Source: Closterium sp. Naga37s-1 (lineage: Eukaryota > Streptophyta > Zygnematophyceae > Desmidiales > Closteriaceae). Taken from it: DNA of 64,000 nucleotides. Of the stretch, positions 10,531 through 22,317 are shown in pieces; the stretch's first letter is position 1; the number at the start of each line of letters is the position of its first letter. The notes beneath the pieces are model-generated. The model saw only the letters and a program-made list of their open reading frames with translations. It was not told the DNA's origin and made no database searches. The position numbers were made by a program, and so were the translations under genes. The DNA lies in contig CANJKZ010000172.1 in the NCBI GenBank assembly GCA_947471745.1, forward strand, positions 3,156,501-3,220,500, given 5' to 3'.

Positions 10531-11859
10531 GGACGTCAGGATGACATGCACGCATACTGACGTGCATACAACAATTGGGTCCACCATGCCGGATCTGACG
10601 GAGCGGTACTTGACGAACGACAAGCCGTTCGGTGGCGAGAGCACGAGCTGGCTGGTCGCCTTTCTGAAGCTGCACGGGCAAGGCGGAGGCAAGAAGGTTC
10701 GGGTGCGAGGCGTGGACGGTGAAGGACGCCCAATCAACCACCTCTACACCATGCACGAGAGGAAGTACCCGGGGCACAAATACGGAAGCACTTACGCCAA
10801 GTGCGTGAAGCTGTGCCGCATGTTCACCCACGATTGCGTGGACAACCTCAACAAGCGTCTCGATGACGTGGGGAAGCTGGGGCTGACAAAGCTGTTTCGG
10901 GCGGGGAAGTGGGTGAAGATCAAGGCTCAACGGGAGCGGAAGTGCCGTGAGTGGCTTCTGGAATGCAGTAAGCATTTCCGCAACAAGCTGACGGGATTCG
11001 ACCTCAAGGCCGCAGAGAGGGAGCTCCCAACATTCTGTGCGATAATGGAGATGCACCACGAGCTGGAGAGCTTCAAGCAGGGCCTCACCAACATTTTCGG
11101 GAGCGCAGCCCGAAGAAGTAACGCACTGCTCGGGACAGCGCTGTTTCTGAGTGTTAGTGTGCTGTGCATGTCATAAACGTTTCCTCACGATGTGTGCTGC
11201 TGCGTGATTGTACATGGCAGCAGATGGCCCAACCTCATCCTTCTGTGGCAGGCGATCGCGGTGCTGCCCTTGTCAACCGTGGAGTGCGAGAGGGGTTTCT
11301 CCAGGAAAAACGGCATCAAGTCGTGGGTCCGAGGCGCACTCTACAACGCGCGGCTGGGCGAGCTGATGGAGATCTCGCTCCTCAAGTGTGACATTGACTG
11401 GCCGGAAGCACTGGAGGTCTGGAGGTCCATGAGGAGGAGGCGCCCAGCGAAGAGCACAAAGCTGGCTGTGGCAGAGCGTGGCTGGAAGGGTAAAGAGAAG
11501 GAGGGTGAAGACGAGGTTCTGGAACAGGACCTGGGCGACGATCAAGAGGTCGTGGGGGAGGAGGAGGAGGACAACCCCTTCCTCTCGGACGATGAGGATG
11601 TGGAGGAGGTGTTCCACATTGACAAGCCGGTGCACTAGATAGTGTAGGAAACTTCCAGCATGCTGTATACCGCAGTGAAAAGCATAGTGCAATCTTTTAA
11701 GCAACACTAAATTCTTGTTGTGAACCCTGACGCATCAGAGTGAGACTTTGTTGGACACTGAGAAATCAGAGTAGCAGATCTCTGGAAAATGTGCACCCAT
11801 AATACAGGGGGAAATTTTGTCCTGGAATTAGGGAGGCCTAATATGAAACGTCAGCCCTG
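10531..11859 (+). pseudogene. hAT transposase 3' half, copy 2, with right terminal inverted repeat
   Basis: The first coding block (about 10566-11117) and second block (about 11222-11638) match copy 1, with a candidate intron between. The second block includes LPLSTVECERGF and FSRKNGIKSWVR (hAT dimerisation domain) and ends in an acidic tail rich in Glu and Asp, ...FHIDKPVH, with stop TAG at 11636-11638. About 210 bp of 3' untranslated sequence follows to TCAGCCCTG at 11851-11859. Its reverse complement CAGGGCTGA equals the left end of hAT copy 3 at 28000, which identifies this as the right TIR. The next 8 bases are GCATGAGG. The 5' half of the gene is missing, so the copy cannot encode a full transposase. 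Confidence 0.85.
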
Positions 11860-12252
11860 GCATGAGGGCGTTGAAGCCATCGGCAGCAGTTGAAATGAGC
11901 ATGCCCGGAATGCGTAGCTCCTTAATGTCCGCCTGTCCCTGTTATGTGTACGGGAGGGAAAGGAGGGGAGCGGAGAGAGGTGTCGAATAGAGATATACCA
12001 AGCAGCACTAGTGGATATCAGCATGCCTGGGATGTGCGGATGACAGTGTAGCTCCTTTATGTCCGTCTGACCCTGCATTTGGTGGCAGAGGGGGGTGGGA
12101 GAGGTCGACGAAGGGGAAGGAGGGGAGCGGAATAGGGTGTTGAACAGAGAAGACCAAGAAGTAATGTAGTTAAAGCAGCAACAATGGAAATCAGAATCCC
12201 GTGATGTGCCGATGCCAGTGTAGCTCCTTGGTGTTTGTCTGACCCAGCAGTG
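11860..12252 (-). repeat. Three tandem copies of the GRWD1-like last exon
   Basis: Copies at 11860-11938, 12000-12072 and 12180-12252 each encode DIKELH/NTKELH followed by a PGM(L/-)IST-like segment. The first is preceded by a good acceptor (ACATAACAG) and reaches ISTAADGFNALMP, the normal C-terminus of the family, but has lost a few residues around the HPH motif. The second is preceded by ATGCAG. The third has CTGCTG in place of an AG acceptor. The hAT terminus lies directly beyond the first copy. Confidence 0.75.
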
Positions 12253-12842
12253 GGTGGCCGAGGGGGGTGGGAGAGGGGTAAGAAGAGGAGCAAAAGGAGT
12301 TCATTGAAGGAGACAGAGGAGGAAACTGGTTGCAGCAGCAGGTGCGGGTAGCAGTTTTGAATGAATGGTGCCTCTACAGCACACCTGTTCCCAACAAGTG
12401 TCGTTTGTTGAACTCCTTGGGAAGAGAAAGTGATGCACATTGCAAAGGCAAAGTGAAAGCGATAAACGATGCCAAGACGCGGCAGCAAGAGCTAGAGATG
12501 CTAGCAATGCCTACCTAAAGATGCGGAAAAGCAGAGAGGTGGAGAAAGATCAGCGATGGCCAGGAGGTGAGTGAGTGCATGGTGCTTGCTACCACAAACC
12601 ACAGCATGGCCGAATGGTGCTCGCGTGGATGGGTGGTGATCAACAGAGAGGTGAGGCGGCGCTTATGCGAAAATAAAACATGATGGTTGGGCGAGGGTAA
12701 AGGAGTTCGGGTGAAAGTGCGCAAGGGAGAGCATGCCTGCTGCACAAAGAGCAACTGGGGAGGCAATCTCTCTATACACGATGTTATATGCACCTCAGAA
12801 TTTAGAAAGCGTGGGTGACAGAGTGGAAGCAAGAGAGCATGC
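12253..12842 (-). other. GRWD1-like intron with a partial copy of the VHQ exon
   Basis: This is mostly purine-rich intron shared with 31310-31930. At 12737-12770 the minus strand encodes LPPQLLFVQQ followed by GCATGC, a 3' partial copy of the exon at 12843-12960 with the same donor-side flank. No other gene is visible. Confidence 0.6.
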
Positions 12843-12960
12843 CTGGTGCACGAAGAGCAGCTGGGGAGGCAGGTCTGATGGCGCCTCTACCTGCGGCTTC
12901 TTCTGCCCTGCTTCAAACTCCGCCTCTTCCTCTGCATCTCGCTCCAATGATGGGTTCCGC
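12843..12960 (-). pseudogene. GRWD1-like exon, acidic linker and LPPQLLFVHQ
   Basis: The minus strand reads SLERDAEEEAEFEAG, then QKKPQVEAPSDLPPQ, then LLFVHQ, in one frame. The exon is followed by GCATGC, so the intron would be of the GC-AG class. The next exon resumes GQTDIKELH, matching the VHQGQ...KELHWHP join of GRWD1 proteins. Compared with 31934-32053, about a dozen bases at the 5' end (acceptor plus IWDL) are missing, so this copy probably cannot be spliced in. Confidence 0.7.
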
Positions 12961-13089
12961 ACATGGTGGCGGGTTAAGGAAAGCAGTTAACGAGGTAGGG
13001 GGAGGAAATAATGGAGGGGAGGGGTAATGGGGGTAGGGAGGGTAGGGATGAGGAGAACGAAAGGGAGGGAGTGGCATTTGCTGGTGACC

Positions 13090-13345
13090 TCAACTCCCAC
13101 CACCACCACTCCCCCCACTACCACTCCCCCCAACTACCACTCCCCCCACCACCACTCCCACTACTGTCAGAATCCCAACCACTAGACCATTGGGATACAA
13201 GGGCTTGTTAAGTAGCGGGTTTGTGCGCCCATAACCCCCCCAGTAACCCTTCCTTAGGATCAATCAGGGATCACCAGTGGACCTCTGACAACCACCACTA
13301 CTCCCACCACCACTCCCACCACCATTCCCACCACCACTCCCACAC
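13090..13345. repeat. (CCACCACTCC)n microsatellite-like arrays
   Basis: Two clusters (13095-13160 and 13290-13340) of CCACCACTCCC units flank a short unique stretch. They lie in the intron upstream of the acidic-linker exon. The corresponding array in the second locus (32180-32340) is longer and uninterrupted. Confidence 0.85.
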
Positions 13346-13352
13346 GAGTTAC

Positions 13353-14362
13353 GTGATCTGGTTGTCAGCGCAGGAGGTAGCGAGCGTGGAGCTCTCAGCG
13401 CGCTCCACTCGATGGACATGATGGGCTGGCGGTGGTGGTTGAAGTGCGCTATGAACGCGCTCCTTCCCCACTGCAACCTCTCACCACCACTCACGTGATC
13501 TGGTTATCCACGCAGGAGGTAGCAAGAGTGGAGCTCTCATGCGCGCTCCACTCGATGGACATGATGGGCTGGCGGTGGTGGTTGAAGTGCGCTATGAACG
13601 CGCTCCTTCCCCACTGCACCCTCCCACCACCACTCACGTGATCTGGTTGTCCGCGCAGAAGGTAGCAAGAGTGGAGCTCTCATGGGAGCTCCACTCAATG
13701 GACGTGACAACTGGCGGTGGTGGTTGAAGTGCGCTATGAACAAGCACATGCTGGGAGCGAGTGGCACTTGCTGGTGACCCCAACCCCCACCAACCACTCC
13801 GACACCACTTACGTGATCCAGTTGTCGGCACAGGAGGAAGCGAGCGTGGAGCTCTCATGCGGGCTCCACTCAATGGACGTGATTGGCTGGGGACAAAGCA
13901 CAGGCTGGGAGCGGGTGGCACTTGCTGATGACCCCAACTCCCCCCACCACCGCTCCCACCACCACTTCCACCACCACTCCCACCACCACTGCCACCACTC
14001 CCACACCACTTACATGATCTGGTTGTGAGCGCAGGAGGTAGCGAGCGTGGAGCTCTCATGCGGGCTCCACTCGATGGACGTGATTGGCTGGCGGTGGTCG
14101 TTGAAGTGCGCTATGAACGCGCCCCTTCCCCACTGCACCCTCCCACCACCACTCACGTGATCTAGTTGTCGGCACAGGAGGTAGCCAGTGTGGAGCTCTC
14201 ATGCGGGCTCCACTCAATGGACGTGATGGGCTGGCGGTGGTGGTTGAAGTGCGCTATGAAGGCGCCGCCCTCCTTGCCCGCCCTGCCTCCCGCAGCAAGC
14301 GCAGATTCCAGATGCGGAAGGAGCCGTCATCACACCCCGATACCACCATGCAGCTTGCCAGT
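13353..14362 (-). repeat. Tandem array of six copies of a GRWD1 WD40 exon
   Basis: The full exon is 14157-14362 (LASCM, CDDGSFRIW, HFNHHRQPITSIEW, then DN and a donor GTGAGT). Leftwards follow five partial copies ending at about 14122, 13895, 13742, 13604 and 13462. Each holds the 3' 80-110 nt of the exon (HFNHHRQP, TSIEWSPHESSTLA), a GT(G/A)AG donor and 30-120 bp of intron with CCACCACTCC spacers. The copy at 13814-13895 starts after TTTGTCCCCAG, a convincing acceptor. The full exon itself has a one-base deletion and a TAG. Confidence 0.8.
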
Positions 14363-14429
14363 CTGGGACGTGGGGAGAGAGGGGGCACAGGGGGAGACGG
14401 AGAGGAGGGGGGCAAAATGCGCGAGCAAG

Positions 14430-14500
14430 GGCGGTGAGAGGGGCGCAGGTCCCAGATGCGGAAGGACCCGTCGTCACACCCCAATGCCACGATGCAGCTC
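14430..14500 (-). pseudogene. Duplicate of the CDDGSFRIWDLR exon start
   Basis: The minus strand encodes ASCIVALGCDDGSFRIWDLR and then diverges into SHRPCS-type sequence rather than the rest of the exon. The acceptor base is changed (GG in place of AG). The matching copy at 34150-34234 has kept the AG. Confidence 0.65.
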
Positions 14501-14779
14501 GCGAATCCGAGAAAAGGGGAGAGAGGAGGAGGGCGCGGAGCGGTGGAGTAGGGGGACAGGGAAAGGAAGGGGTGGAGGCGGGAAGTGCAGAATGTGCATG
14601 TAAGGATACGGAAGGGAGTGGGTGGGAAGGAGTCAACAATGACAGGAGCGAGTTTTGAGATGCCTCAAAACTTGGGGAGTGTGTGGGAAGGAGTCAACGA
14701 CGGCGGGAGCGAGCAAAGAGGGTTGGTGGAGAGAGGAGGAGTGGGGAAGTGAGGACCCGGAAGAAGGGGTTGAATGTTA

Positions 14780-15334
<555 letters not shown>

Positions 15335-15540
15335 GTAGTGGTGGTGGTGTGGTGGGTGAGGGGGGGGTGGGGGGGAGAGAGCGGAGGGAGGAAGGAAGAG
15401 AGGAAAAGGAGATGACATTTGAGTCCAATTGAAAGCCACCCCGTTGGATGCAAACACTTCGGGCTCCACTGGAGGTGGTGTTGTGGAGGGGGGAGCAGGG
15501 AGGGGATGGAGGAGAGGGGAGGTGGAGGGTAGGTAGGTGG

Positions 15541-16706
15541 GTTACACCCCGTCGTCTCAGTCGCGGCGTCTGGAGAGGGTAGAGGAGGAGCCACAGCAAC
15601 AGCAGGAGAGAGTAGAGGAGGAGTCACAGCCGCAGCACGAGAGGGTAGAGCAGGAGTCCCGGCAACAGCAGGAGGTGCAGCTGCAGCCGCAGCGGGAGAG
15701 GGCAGAGGAGGAGCCACAGGAGCAGCAGCAGGGGCAGGTGCCGTCGCAGTAGACGCCAGAGGAGGCGGAGCAGCGGCGACTGCGCGACCTGCCCGACCCA
15801 GCACCTTCATGCTTTGTTCGTGGTCCCCTACCGTCCCCTCCTGTTCCCCCTGTCCAGTCCCTTTCCTCGTCCCCGTGGGCTCGTCGTGCTCCTCTCAGTC
15901 GTGCTGTGTCTCCAGAGCCCCGTCGGTCCTGTTACCGTGCAGACGGCCCGTTTCACCTTGTTCCCCACTCTCGTGTTCCACCTCCCCTGGTCCTTCCACA
16001 GCCTCCCGCGTCCGACTACCTCCGTGCCTCCCGTCCTGTCGTCTCCCGTGTTCTGTCCGCGTTGGTCACTCACCCGAGTGCTCCCCCCGTTGTCTGTCTC
16101 GGCTCTTGTTACCACTTTCACTGGTTATGCCTCTTCCCACCGCCTTGACTACGCCGCTCACTCGGTGAGTGGCCCTGCTCGTTCTCCGTCCTCTAGGGGT
16201 GCTCCTCTTTTTCCAGGAGGTCCTCGAGGATAGGCAGTTCGAGCATGGTTTCCTGGCGGCCGCTGTTCCTTATCTCTGTGCCATGCTGCTTGCCCCTGAG
16301 GGGGATCCAGACGCCCTTGACATCCCGATTCCTCGCACTCACGCCGAGGCGGTCTCGGGACCCTGGGCTTCGTTCGGGATAGCAGCGGAGGAGGCAGAGA
16401 TGGCATTTTATAGGTTGACAGGCACCTACGTTGACGCCGTCCCACCACCTGGGACGAACGCCTTCCCACCACCTAAGACGAACGCCGTCAGTGGCATGTG
16501 GCTCTACCATGTGAAGCGGCCGCCTGGATCACCACCGGTGTTCAAGGTGCTCTATGTGGCGAGAGGCTTCATTCAGCGCAAGGGGGTAGACTTCTTTCAG
16601 ACCTTTGCTCTCACCTTGAAGATGACCACTCTACGGGTGTTGCTGCATATCGCAGCTTAGCGCGACTACGAGTTACACTCCTTAGACTTCTCCACAGCGT
16701 TCCTTC
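15541..16706 (+). pseudogene. Copia A-like pol fragment, left half (IN tail to RT start)
   Basis: After a Gln/Glu-rich stretch (15590-15760) and a Pro/Ser spacer, the plus strand carries LAPEGDPDALDIPIPR, GTYVDAVPPPGTN, VKRPPGSPPVFK, VARGFIQRKGVDFFQTF, MTTLRVLL and LDFSTAF, matching the RT N-terminus of elements A and H. A short in-frame duplication of the PPPGTNA segment and a TAG after LLHIAA (16658) are visible. It is interrupted at 16706 by Copia F and resumes at 23089. Confidence 0.88.
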
Positions 16707-17536
16707 TGTTGGTGCAACCCTACGGTTTGCACTCGGCTTGTTGTCCGTATGCGTGCATGCGTGTGTGCATGGAATGGCATTAGGGCATGGGATAATATAT
16801 ATTTTATGCTTATAATAGTGTGTGAGTGTTGAGTCGTCATGTCGAGTGTGTGTGTGTCGTGTCAATAGCGAGTTATCGCTAGTCGCGTGTTACGCGATCA
16901 TTTTGTGTGTCCCGCGCGGTTCTATTTTGTCGTGCGCGGTTTCTATTTTGTCGCTTGTCGAACGTTCGGCGTGTCGCAGGTGTGTGCAGCAGACCCATCA
17001 GGAACTCGAGGATGAGTTTGTGATGAAGAACCCGAGCCTTGGTTGCAAGCTTCAAGTGATTTCGAAGCTCGCCAAAAGGGTACACCTCAAGATATTGAAG
17101 ATAGTTACATTACTTTGTGTAGTGTAACATTTCAGTTGGTGTAGGCCCTTGTGAAGGGTAGTTTCGAGACCCTTCTTGGTTGGGGACAGTGTGGCACTGT
17201 TCCACATCACTGTACCTCGGCTCTTGGGGTTTGTAGGAGCTGGGAGTCATTCCCAACTCGTAACTCTTCCTAATTCTTTCTATCTTGTGTTCTAAGACTA
17301 TGTTGCTGCCATAGTGCCGTTCGTTCAAACCGACGCTGTGTCGTCAATCCATGATGAAATCGTGCGATCTAAATTGCCAATTGTAGGCAACGTTAAGGCG
17401 CTCCAGATCCAAATTGAATGAAGTCATTTGGAGTTGTGAGCAGATCGCTATGAACGTTTAAAGCCGCTGTGCAGAAATCCGACTGTGCACTCTATCCTTC
17501 GTTTTAGGCACATTGAAGCCTACTGTGACTATAACA
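16707..17536 (+). mobile_element. Copia F 5' LTR (830 bp)
   Basis: Contains an AT-rich ATAATATATATT (about 16790), a possible promoter TATA element. It has a 52-bp segment near 16855-16910, bounded by GTGTGTGT on both sides, that the 3' LTR lacks, and a 12-bp segment near 17158 also missing there. The end GACTATAACA is two bases before the primer site. Confidence 0.9.
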
Positions 17537-17570
17537 AGTGGTATCAGAGCCCCTTGAAGCAGCTACGACT

Positions 17571-19709
17571 ATGGCTGGACCTGAAGAAAGGGGTGGCAGA
17601 GGTGCTGGTGGCAATGGAGATGCCCAAGCACAAGGCCAAGCCCGTGAGTCAGCCGTGGCGCCCGTGCAACCGACTCTTGGACCTTCTAGGGACGAACCAA
17701 GAGTGTTCGGGCTTGACAAGTTCAACGGCGACAACTTTGCTGAATGGTCCTTCAGAATGGAGAATGTATTTGATCACTATGATCTGCTGGAGGTGATGGA
17801 AGGAACGGAGAAGCGTCCCGAGAACGACCCGGAGAAGAGCCCGTGGGTGCGGAAGAGCGCACAAGGCTACCTCCTACTTGGGCAAGCATTGGGGAGCAGC
17901 CAGATCCGTCACATCAAGCCATTCCAGCATGAACCAGAGAAGGGACCAAAGGCATGGGCTGCTCTCAAGGGTGTACACGCTCCTGCAACAGCGGCGGTAG
18001 CTGTGGTGTTGGAACGGCAAATGGCGACGTTACGAATTGAAGAGGATGAAGCGGTTGAAGAAGGTGTGCAGAAATTCTTCGACTTGTTGACGCGGCTTGA
18101 GGGAGCTGATTTGAACTATAGTGAGCTCCAAAAGAAGACCAAGTTGCTGGCCCTACTTCCCGAGTCATGGTCCTCCCTCATCATCAACCTGAATCGTGAC
18201 TTGCCCCGCCTCTCGCTTGAAGACGTGAAGCGAGCTATCCTTCAAGAGGATTTCCGCCGCCGTGAGTTGGCGAGTGCGGATGGCGCTGGGGCAGCGAGCA
18301 TCGGCCGTGGATATGGTCGAGGAAGAGGCAGAGGACGAGGGGGAGGAAGATCTGGTGGCGGCAACTTCAGTGGAGGCCGCGGGAGTGGCGGTTACGGCAA
18401 CGACGACAAGAGCTACGGGCGCGGTCGCGGCCGATTCGACGGCGAATGCCATTTTTGCCACAAGAGCGGACATATGTGGCGCGATTGCTACAAGCTCCCT
18501 GATGGTTGGACCCCTGCTCAAGGCCAGGAGGGTAGAGGAGCAGGAGGAGGGAGAGGAAGAGACCGTGGAGGCCGTGGCGGTCGCGGTGGCGGAGCTGCAA
18601 ACATGAAGAGCGGAGACAACGACAAGGACCCGAGCGACGATCGGTACCCGGGTCTATTCTACTTCGTGTCGACGCAAGTACCGGCTGGTCCAGAGAAGGA
18701 TGAAGGCTTTGAGGAGCCAGCAGCTGTGGGGAAGGTGACCCTACACCCCCTGGACTATTGGGTGATCAATAGTGGCGCTACCTATAGCATGACACCTCGC
18801 CCGGACTTGCTCACCGAACTCGAGCCCTCACCGGTGAAGCATGTTACATCGGCTTTGGGGCAGCGAGCAGAGGTGAAAGGCATGGGCAAGGCCATGTTCA
18901 AGGGTGCTGATGGGAAGATGGTGGGCCTCAAGAACGTGCTTTGGGTGCCCAGCCTTGCTGCAAACCTGATTTCCGTGCGGCGGTTGGCAAAGGCCGGCAT
19001 GGACACGAACTCGAAGGGAGCCAAGACCTATACCGCGAGGATTGGTGACCGGATTCTTTGGGACCTTCATGAGGACAGGGATGTCTACAACGAGATGTGG
19101 CAGATCCCAGTGGTCCCTATGCCTAAGGAGAGGCAAGTGGCAGCAAGCGTCAGCACCAAGGGTGAAGCGGATGGTAGCGGCGATGGCGCGAACGGTCGCG
19201 TTAAGGAGAATGAGCTCAAGAAGAGCAAACCTGGAGGGACCAGCAAGTTCAGTGAACCTAAGGAGAGTGCTGCAGCAGCCAAGGAGCAGCAAAAGGGTGA
19301 GGAGAACCCCGAGGCAGCAGCGGAGGAGGACTACGGAGAGAGTATGTGGGGCGCTGTTGCGAGCGCGGCATTCTCCAATCCGACTTCGGCTACGGGGGAG
19401 TGTGATTGGCTCACCTTGCATCGGCGCATGGGGCATGTGGCCCTGCCCATCTTGCAGCAGCTAGTGAAGAACCAGATGGTCGCTGGCATACGTGTGAAGG
19501 GGGAGCCGGATGAGGTGCTTGGCTGCCCAACGTGCATGCAAGCCAAGTTCACCCGTTTCCCATTCTCTAGTTCGGAGGCAACGGCTAAGGCACCACTTGA
19601 TGAGGTGGTGATGGACGTGGTGGGCCCCCTGAAGCTTGGAGCTGCTGGAGCAGAGTACTTCCTCACCATTGTCGACGTCTACACCCGCCAAGAAGAGCGA
19701 TGTGGCTGA
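17571..19709 (+). pseudogene. Copia F gag-protease-integrase N-part
   Basis: The first ATG after the primer site is at 17571 (MAGPEERGG). Gag carries NFAEWSFRMENVF and a UBN2-type helical domain, then a GRGRGRG-rich tract and the zinc knuckle CHFCHKSGHMWRDC (CX2CX4HX4C, about residue 300). The protease motif reads WVINSGATYSM, so the catalytic Asp of DSGA is Asn. Next come the GAG-pre-integrase HRRMGHVALP with CPTCMQAKF and the integrase start MDVVGPL...FLTIVDVYTR. The frame then breaks at about 19690, where a short deletion has removed the residues after VYTR. This inactivation is independent of the protease change. Confidence 0.92.
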
Positions 19710-21532
19710 AACGTTGAAGACGGATTGGTTCCCTATGGTGGAGCAACCGTCTAGTCAAGTCAATCCGCACCGATCGAGGGGGAGAGTTCCTGAGCAAGGA
19801 GTTTGGGTTGTGGCTGAAGAAGAATGGTATTCGGCACTCCCTCACCATGCCATACTCCCCTGCAATGAACGGCATCGCCGAGCGAGCGAACCGGACGATC
19901 ACGGAGGCGGCACGCGGGTTGCTCATTGAAGCCGGGCTACCCGACTATTTCTGGCCTGATGCGGTGCGGAGCGCGTGTGTGGCCAAGAACAGAGTTTTGA
20001 CTCATGTGGGAGCAGACAAATGGGTGCCCTATGTGGAGTGGCTTGGAAGGAAGCCAAAGGTGGATTTGCTTCGGGTGTTCGGGTGCATATGCATGGCGCT
20101 CGTGCCTAAGCATCTTTGGCACAACAAGCTTGGTGCCAAGGCGGTGTGGGCCGTGCACTTGGGCATGGCTTAAAACAGCAAAGGATGGCTTCTTTGGGAC
20201 CCATTCACCAAGAAGTTCATGGTGAGCAGGGACAGCAAGTTCATGGAGAACTTCATGTACAAGGATTGGAAGGCGGAGAATGAGGCGAAGATAGGCGTGC
20301 GGTTTGGGGAGGTGAAGAGTTTCGGCTTGGAGCATGTGGAGCTGCCTTTTGAGCTGAGCAGCGGCAGCACTACCACAAGGCAATCTTCCCTTGTGAATGG
20401 GGGAGAGGAGGCCAAGGATGCAGAGGAAGAAGAGGAGGAGGTGCAGCAAGTGAGCGAGCGTGCACCGACACTTCCTTCCCGCACTACGAGCGCTCCACGG
20501 AACCGAGCCACACCGCAGCAACGCCAAGGCCTTCAAGTCCCTGCAGCTGAGGAGGAAGGAAGGGGGAAGAGGAGAGTTCAACCCCCTAATAGGCTGACCT
20601 ATGATGCGCCGGGAAAGCAGGGCAAGACAGCCCTGGCCGGAGCGGCAATGATGGTCGGAGACGACGAGGAGAGTGACTATGAGGAGTGTGACTTCGCGTT
20701 CTTCTCTCCGGTGGAGATGCCGGGAGAACCAGCAACTCTCAAGGAGGCTTTGGAGAGTAGTGATGCTGAGGAGTGGAAGAAGGCCATGGAGAGTGAGCTG
20801 AAGAGCATCGAGGAGAACGACACGTTTGAATTGGTGGAGCTACCGGAGGGGCGTACGGCGATAACGTCCAAGTGGCTCTTCAAAATCAAGTCGGATGCTG
20901 ACGGCAAGATCGAGCGCTACAAGTGTAGGCTTGTAGCCAAGGGGTACCAGCAGAAGGAGAAGGTGGACTTCAAGGAGCTGTTTGCCCCTGTGGTGAAGCC
21001 GACGACGCTGCGAACCCTATTCGCGGGAGCCGCCATCAAAGGATGGGTGGTAAGGCAAATGGACATCGTAACGGCATTCCTTAACGGCATCCTTGAGGAG
21101 GAGATTTTCATGGCGCAACCAGAGGGGTTTGATGATGGTAGTGGCAGAGTGTGGAAGCTGAAGAAGGCCCTCTATGGGCTGAAGCAGGCCCCTAGGCAAT
21201 GGTACATGAAGCTGCGCGAAGTGTTGGAGGAGATCGGCTTCACTCCCTCAACGGCCGATCACTCCTTGTTCATGCTTGGTGAGGGGGAGCAGAGGAGCTT
21301 CATGGTGGTTTATGTGGATGACATTCTCATATTCTCACCCTCCTCTGACCTTGTGAAGGAGGTGATGCTGAAACTTCAAGACAAGTTCAAGTGCAAGTCC
21401 CTTGATGACGTGAACTTCTACCTTGGGCTCCACATCGAGCGTGACGTAAGTACCTGGAGGCCTTGGCTGCCAACTTTGGGCAGAGTGAAGGCCATGTGGC
21501 TACTCCATTTCCCTCTGGGTTCAAGTGTGTGA
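19700..21532 (+). pseudogene. Copia F integrase core to reverse transcriptase
   Basis: Following the break at 19690, a frame carrying KKSDVAETLKTDWF runs to about 19745, where a second one-base shift occurs. The next frame holds TDRGGEF and MNGIAERANRT (integrase Asp and Glu) and ends in TAA at 20171 after HLGMA. It reopens in the same frame (20174-21440) with the WLLWDPFTKKF spacer, an acidic linker and RT motifs WLFKIKSDADGKIERYK, VKPTTLRTLFA, MDIVTAFLNG, LYGLKQAPRQW and VVYVDDILIF. The YVDD active site is intact. At about 21446, after HIERDV, a small deletion shifts the frame again. Confidence 0.9.
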
Positions 21533-22278
21533 AGGGACCAGAGGAGGAGAGCGTGGGTGAAGAGGAGAGGCGCCGTTTTCACTCGTTGGTGGGCAGCCTC
21601 ATGTACGCGGCGGTCAACACTCGACCGGACGTTGCCTTCACTACCGGGCAGCTGGCTAGGGTTGTGCAATGCCCTAATGAGGAGCAGGTAGCAGCTGGAA
21701 TGAGGGTGGCCGAGTATCTTGGCCAAACACCGACCGTTGGGCTGCAATACTCGGCGGCGGCGCAAAGGCGCCAAAAGGGCGCGGATGGAGTTGAACCCGG
21801 GCGTTTGTTCCTCACCGCCTACTCGGATGCTTCATATGCATCGGAACCAGAGGACATGACAAGTGTTGGAGGGTTCATTTGCTGTGTTGGTGGAGGCCCA
21901 ACTGCTTGGGAGAGCAAGAAGCAGGTTGATCAAGCATTGAGCTCGGTGGAGTCCAAGTATATGGCACTCTTCCGTGCCGTACGGGAGATTGTGTGGCAGC
22001 GGCGTTTGTTGGCTGAATTGGGGGAGGAGCAGCAAGGACCTACCCCACTGTACTGTGACAGCCAGGATGCCATTGCTCTTGCTAAGAACCCTGTGTTGCA
22101 TGGACTCACGAAGCACATGAGGGTGAAGTGGCATTGGACGAGGAGCATGGTAACCGCGGGTGAAGTTGAGTTGCGCTACGTGAAGACCACGGGGCAGCCG
22201 GCTGACATGATGACCAAGAGGCTGGTGGAGCAGCAGCATTGGAAGTGTTGCAAGCTGGCTGGGATGGCTCTGAACTAA
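21450..22278 (+). pseudogene. Copia F RNase H domain and pol end
   Basis: The frame after the deletion (21450 onward) reads YLEALAANFGQ, RRFHSLVGSLMYAA, NTRPDVAF, YSDASYASEPEDM, ESKYMALFRA, CDSQDAIALAKNPVLHG, MRVKWHWTRSMV and PADMMTKRLV, ending at 22278 with stop TAA. These are the Ty1/copia RNase H signatures in order. Polypurine tract and 3' LTR follow within 40 bp. Confidence 0.92.
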
Positions 22279-22317
22279 GAGAGCAAGATCCTAAGGCCAA
22301 CAATCCGAGGGGGAGTT

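Noticed and set aside
13620..14060. Gly/Ser/Trp-repeat frames (GGGSGGGSGG, WWWEWWW)
   Set aside because: Antisense or out-of-phase reading of CCACCACTCC spacers between exon copies.
16207..16480. Possible separate gene in the 15.8-16.5 kb region
   Set aside because: Motifs PEGDPDALDIPIPR and VPPPGTN align with the RT upstream region of Copia A and H, so it is part of that pol fragment.
21440..21460. GTAAGT in Copia F pol as a splice donor
   Set aside because: It arises at a small deletion in RT. No plausible acceptor restores the frame, and the following codons continue the pol protein.
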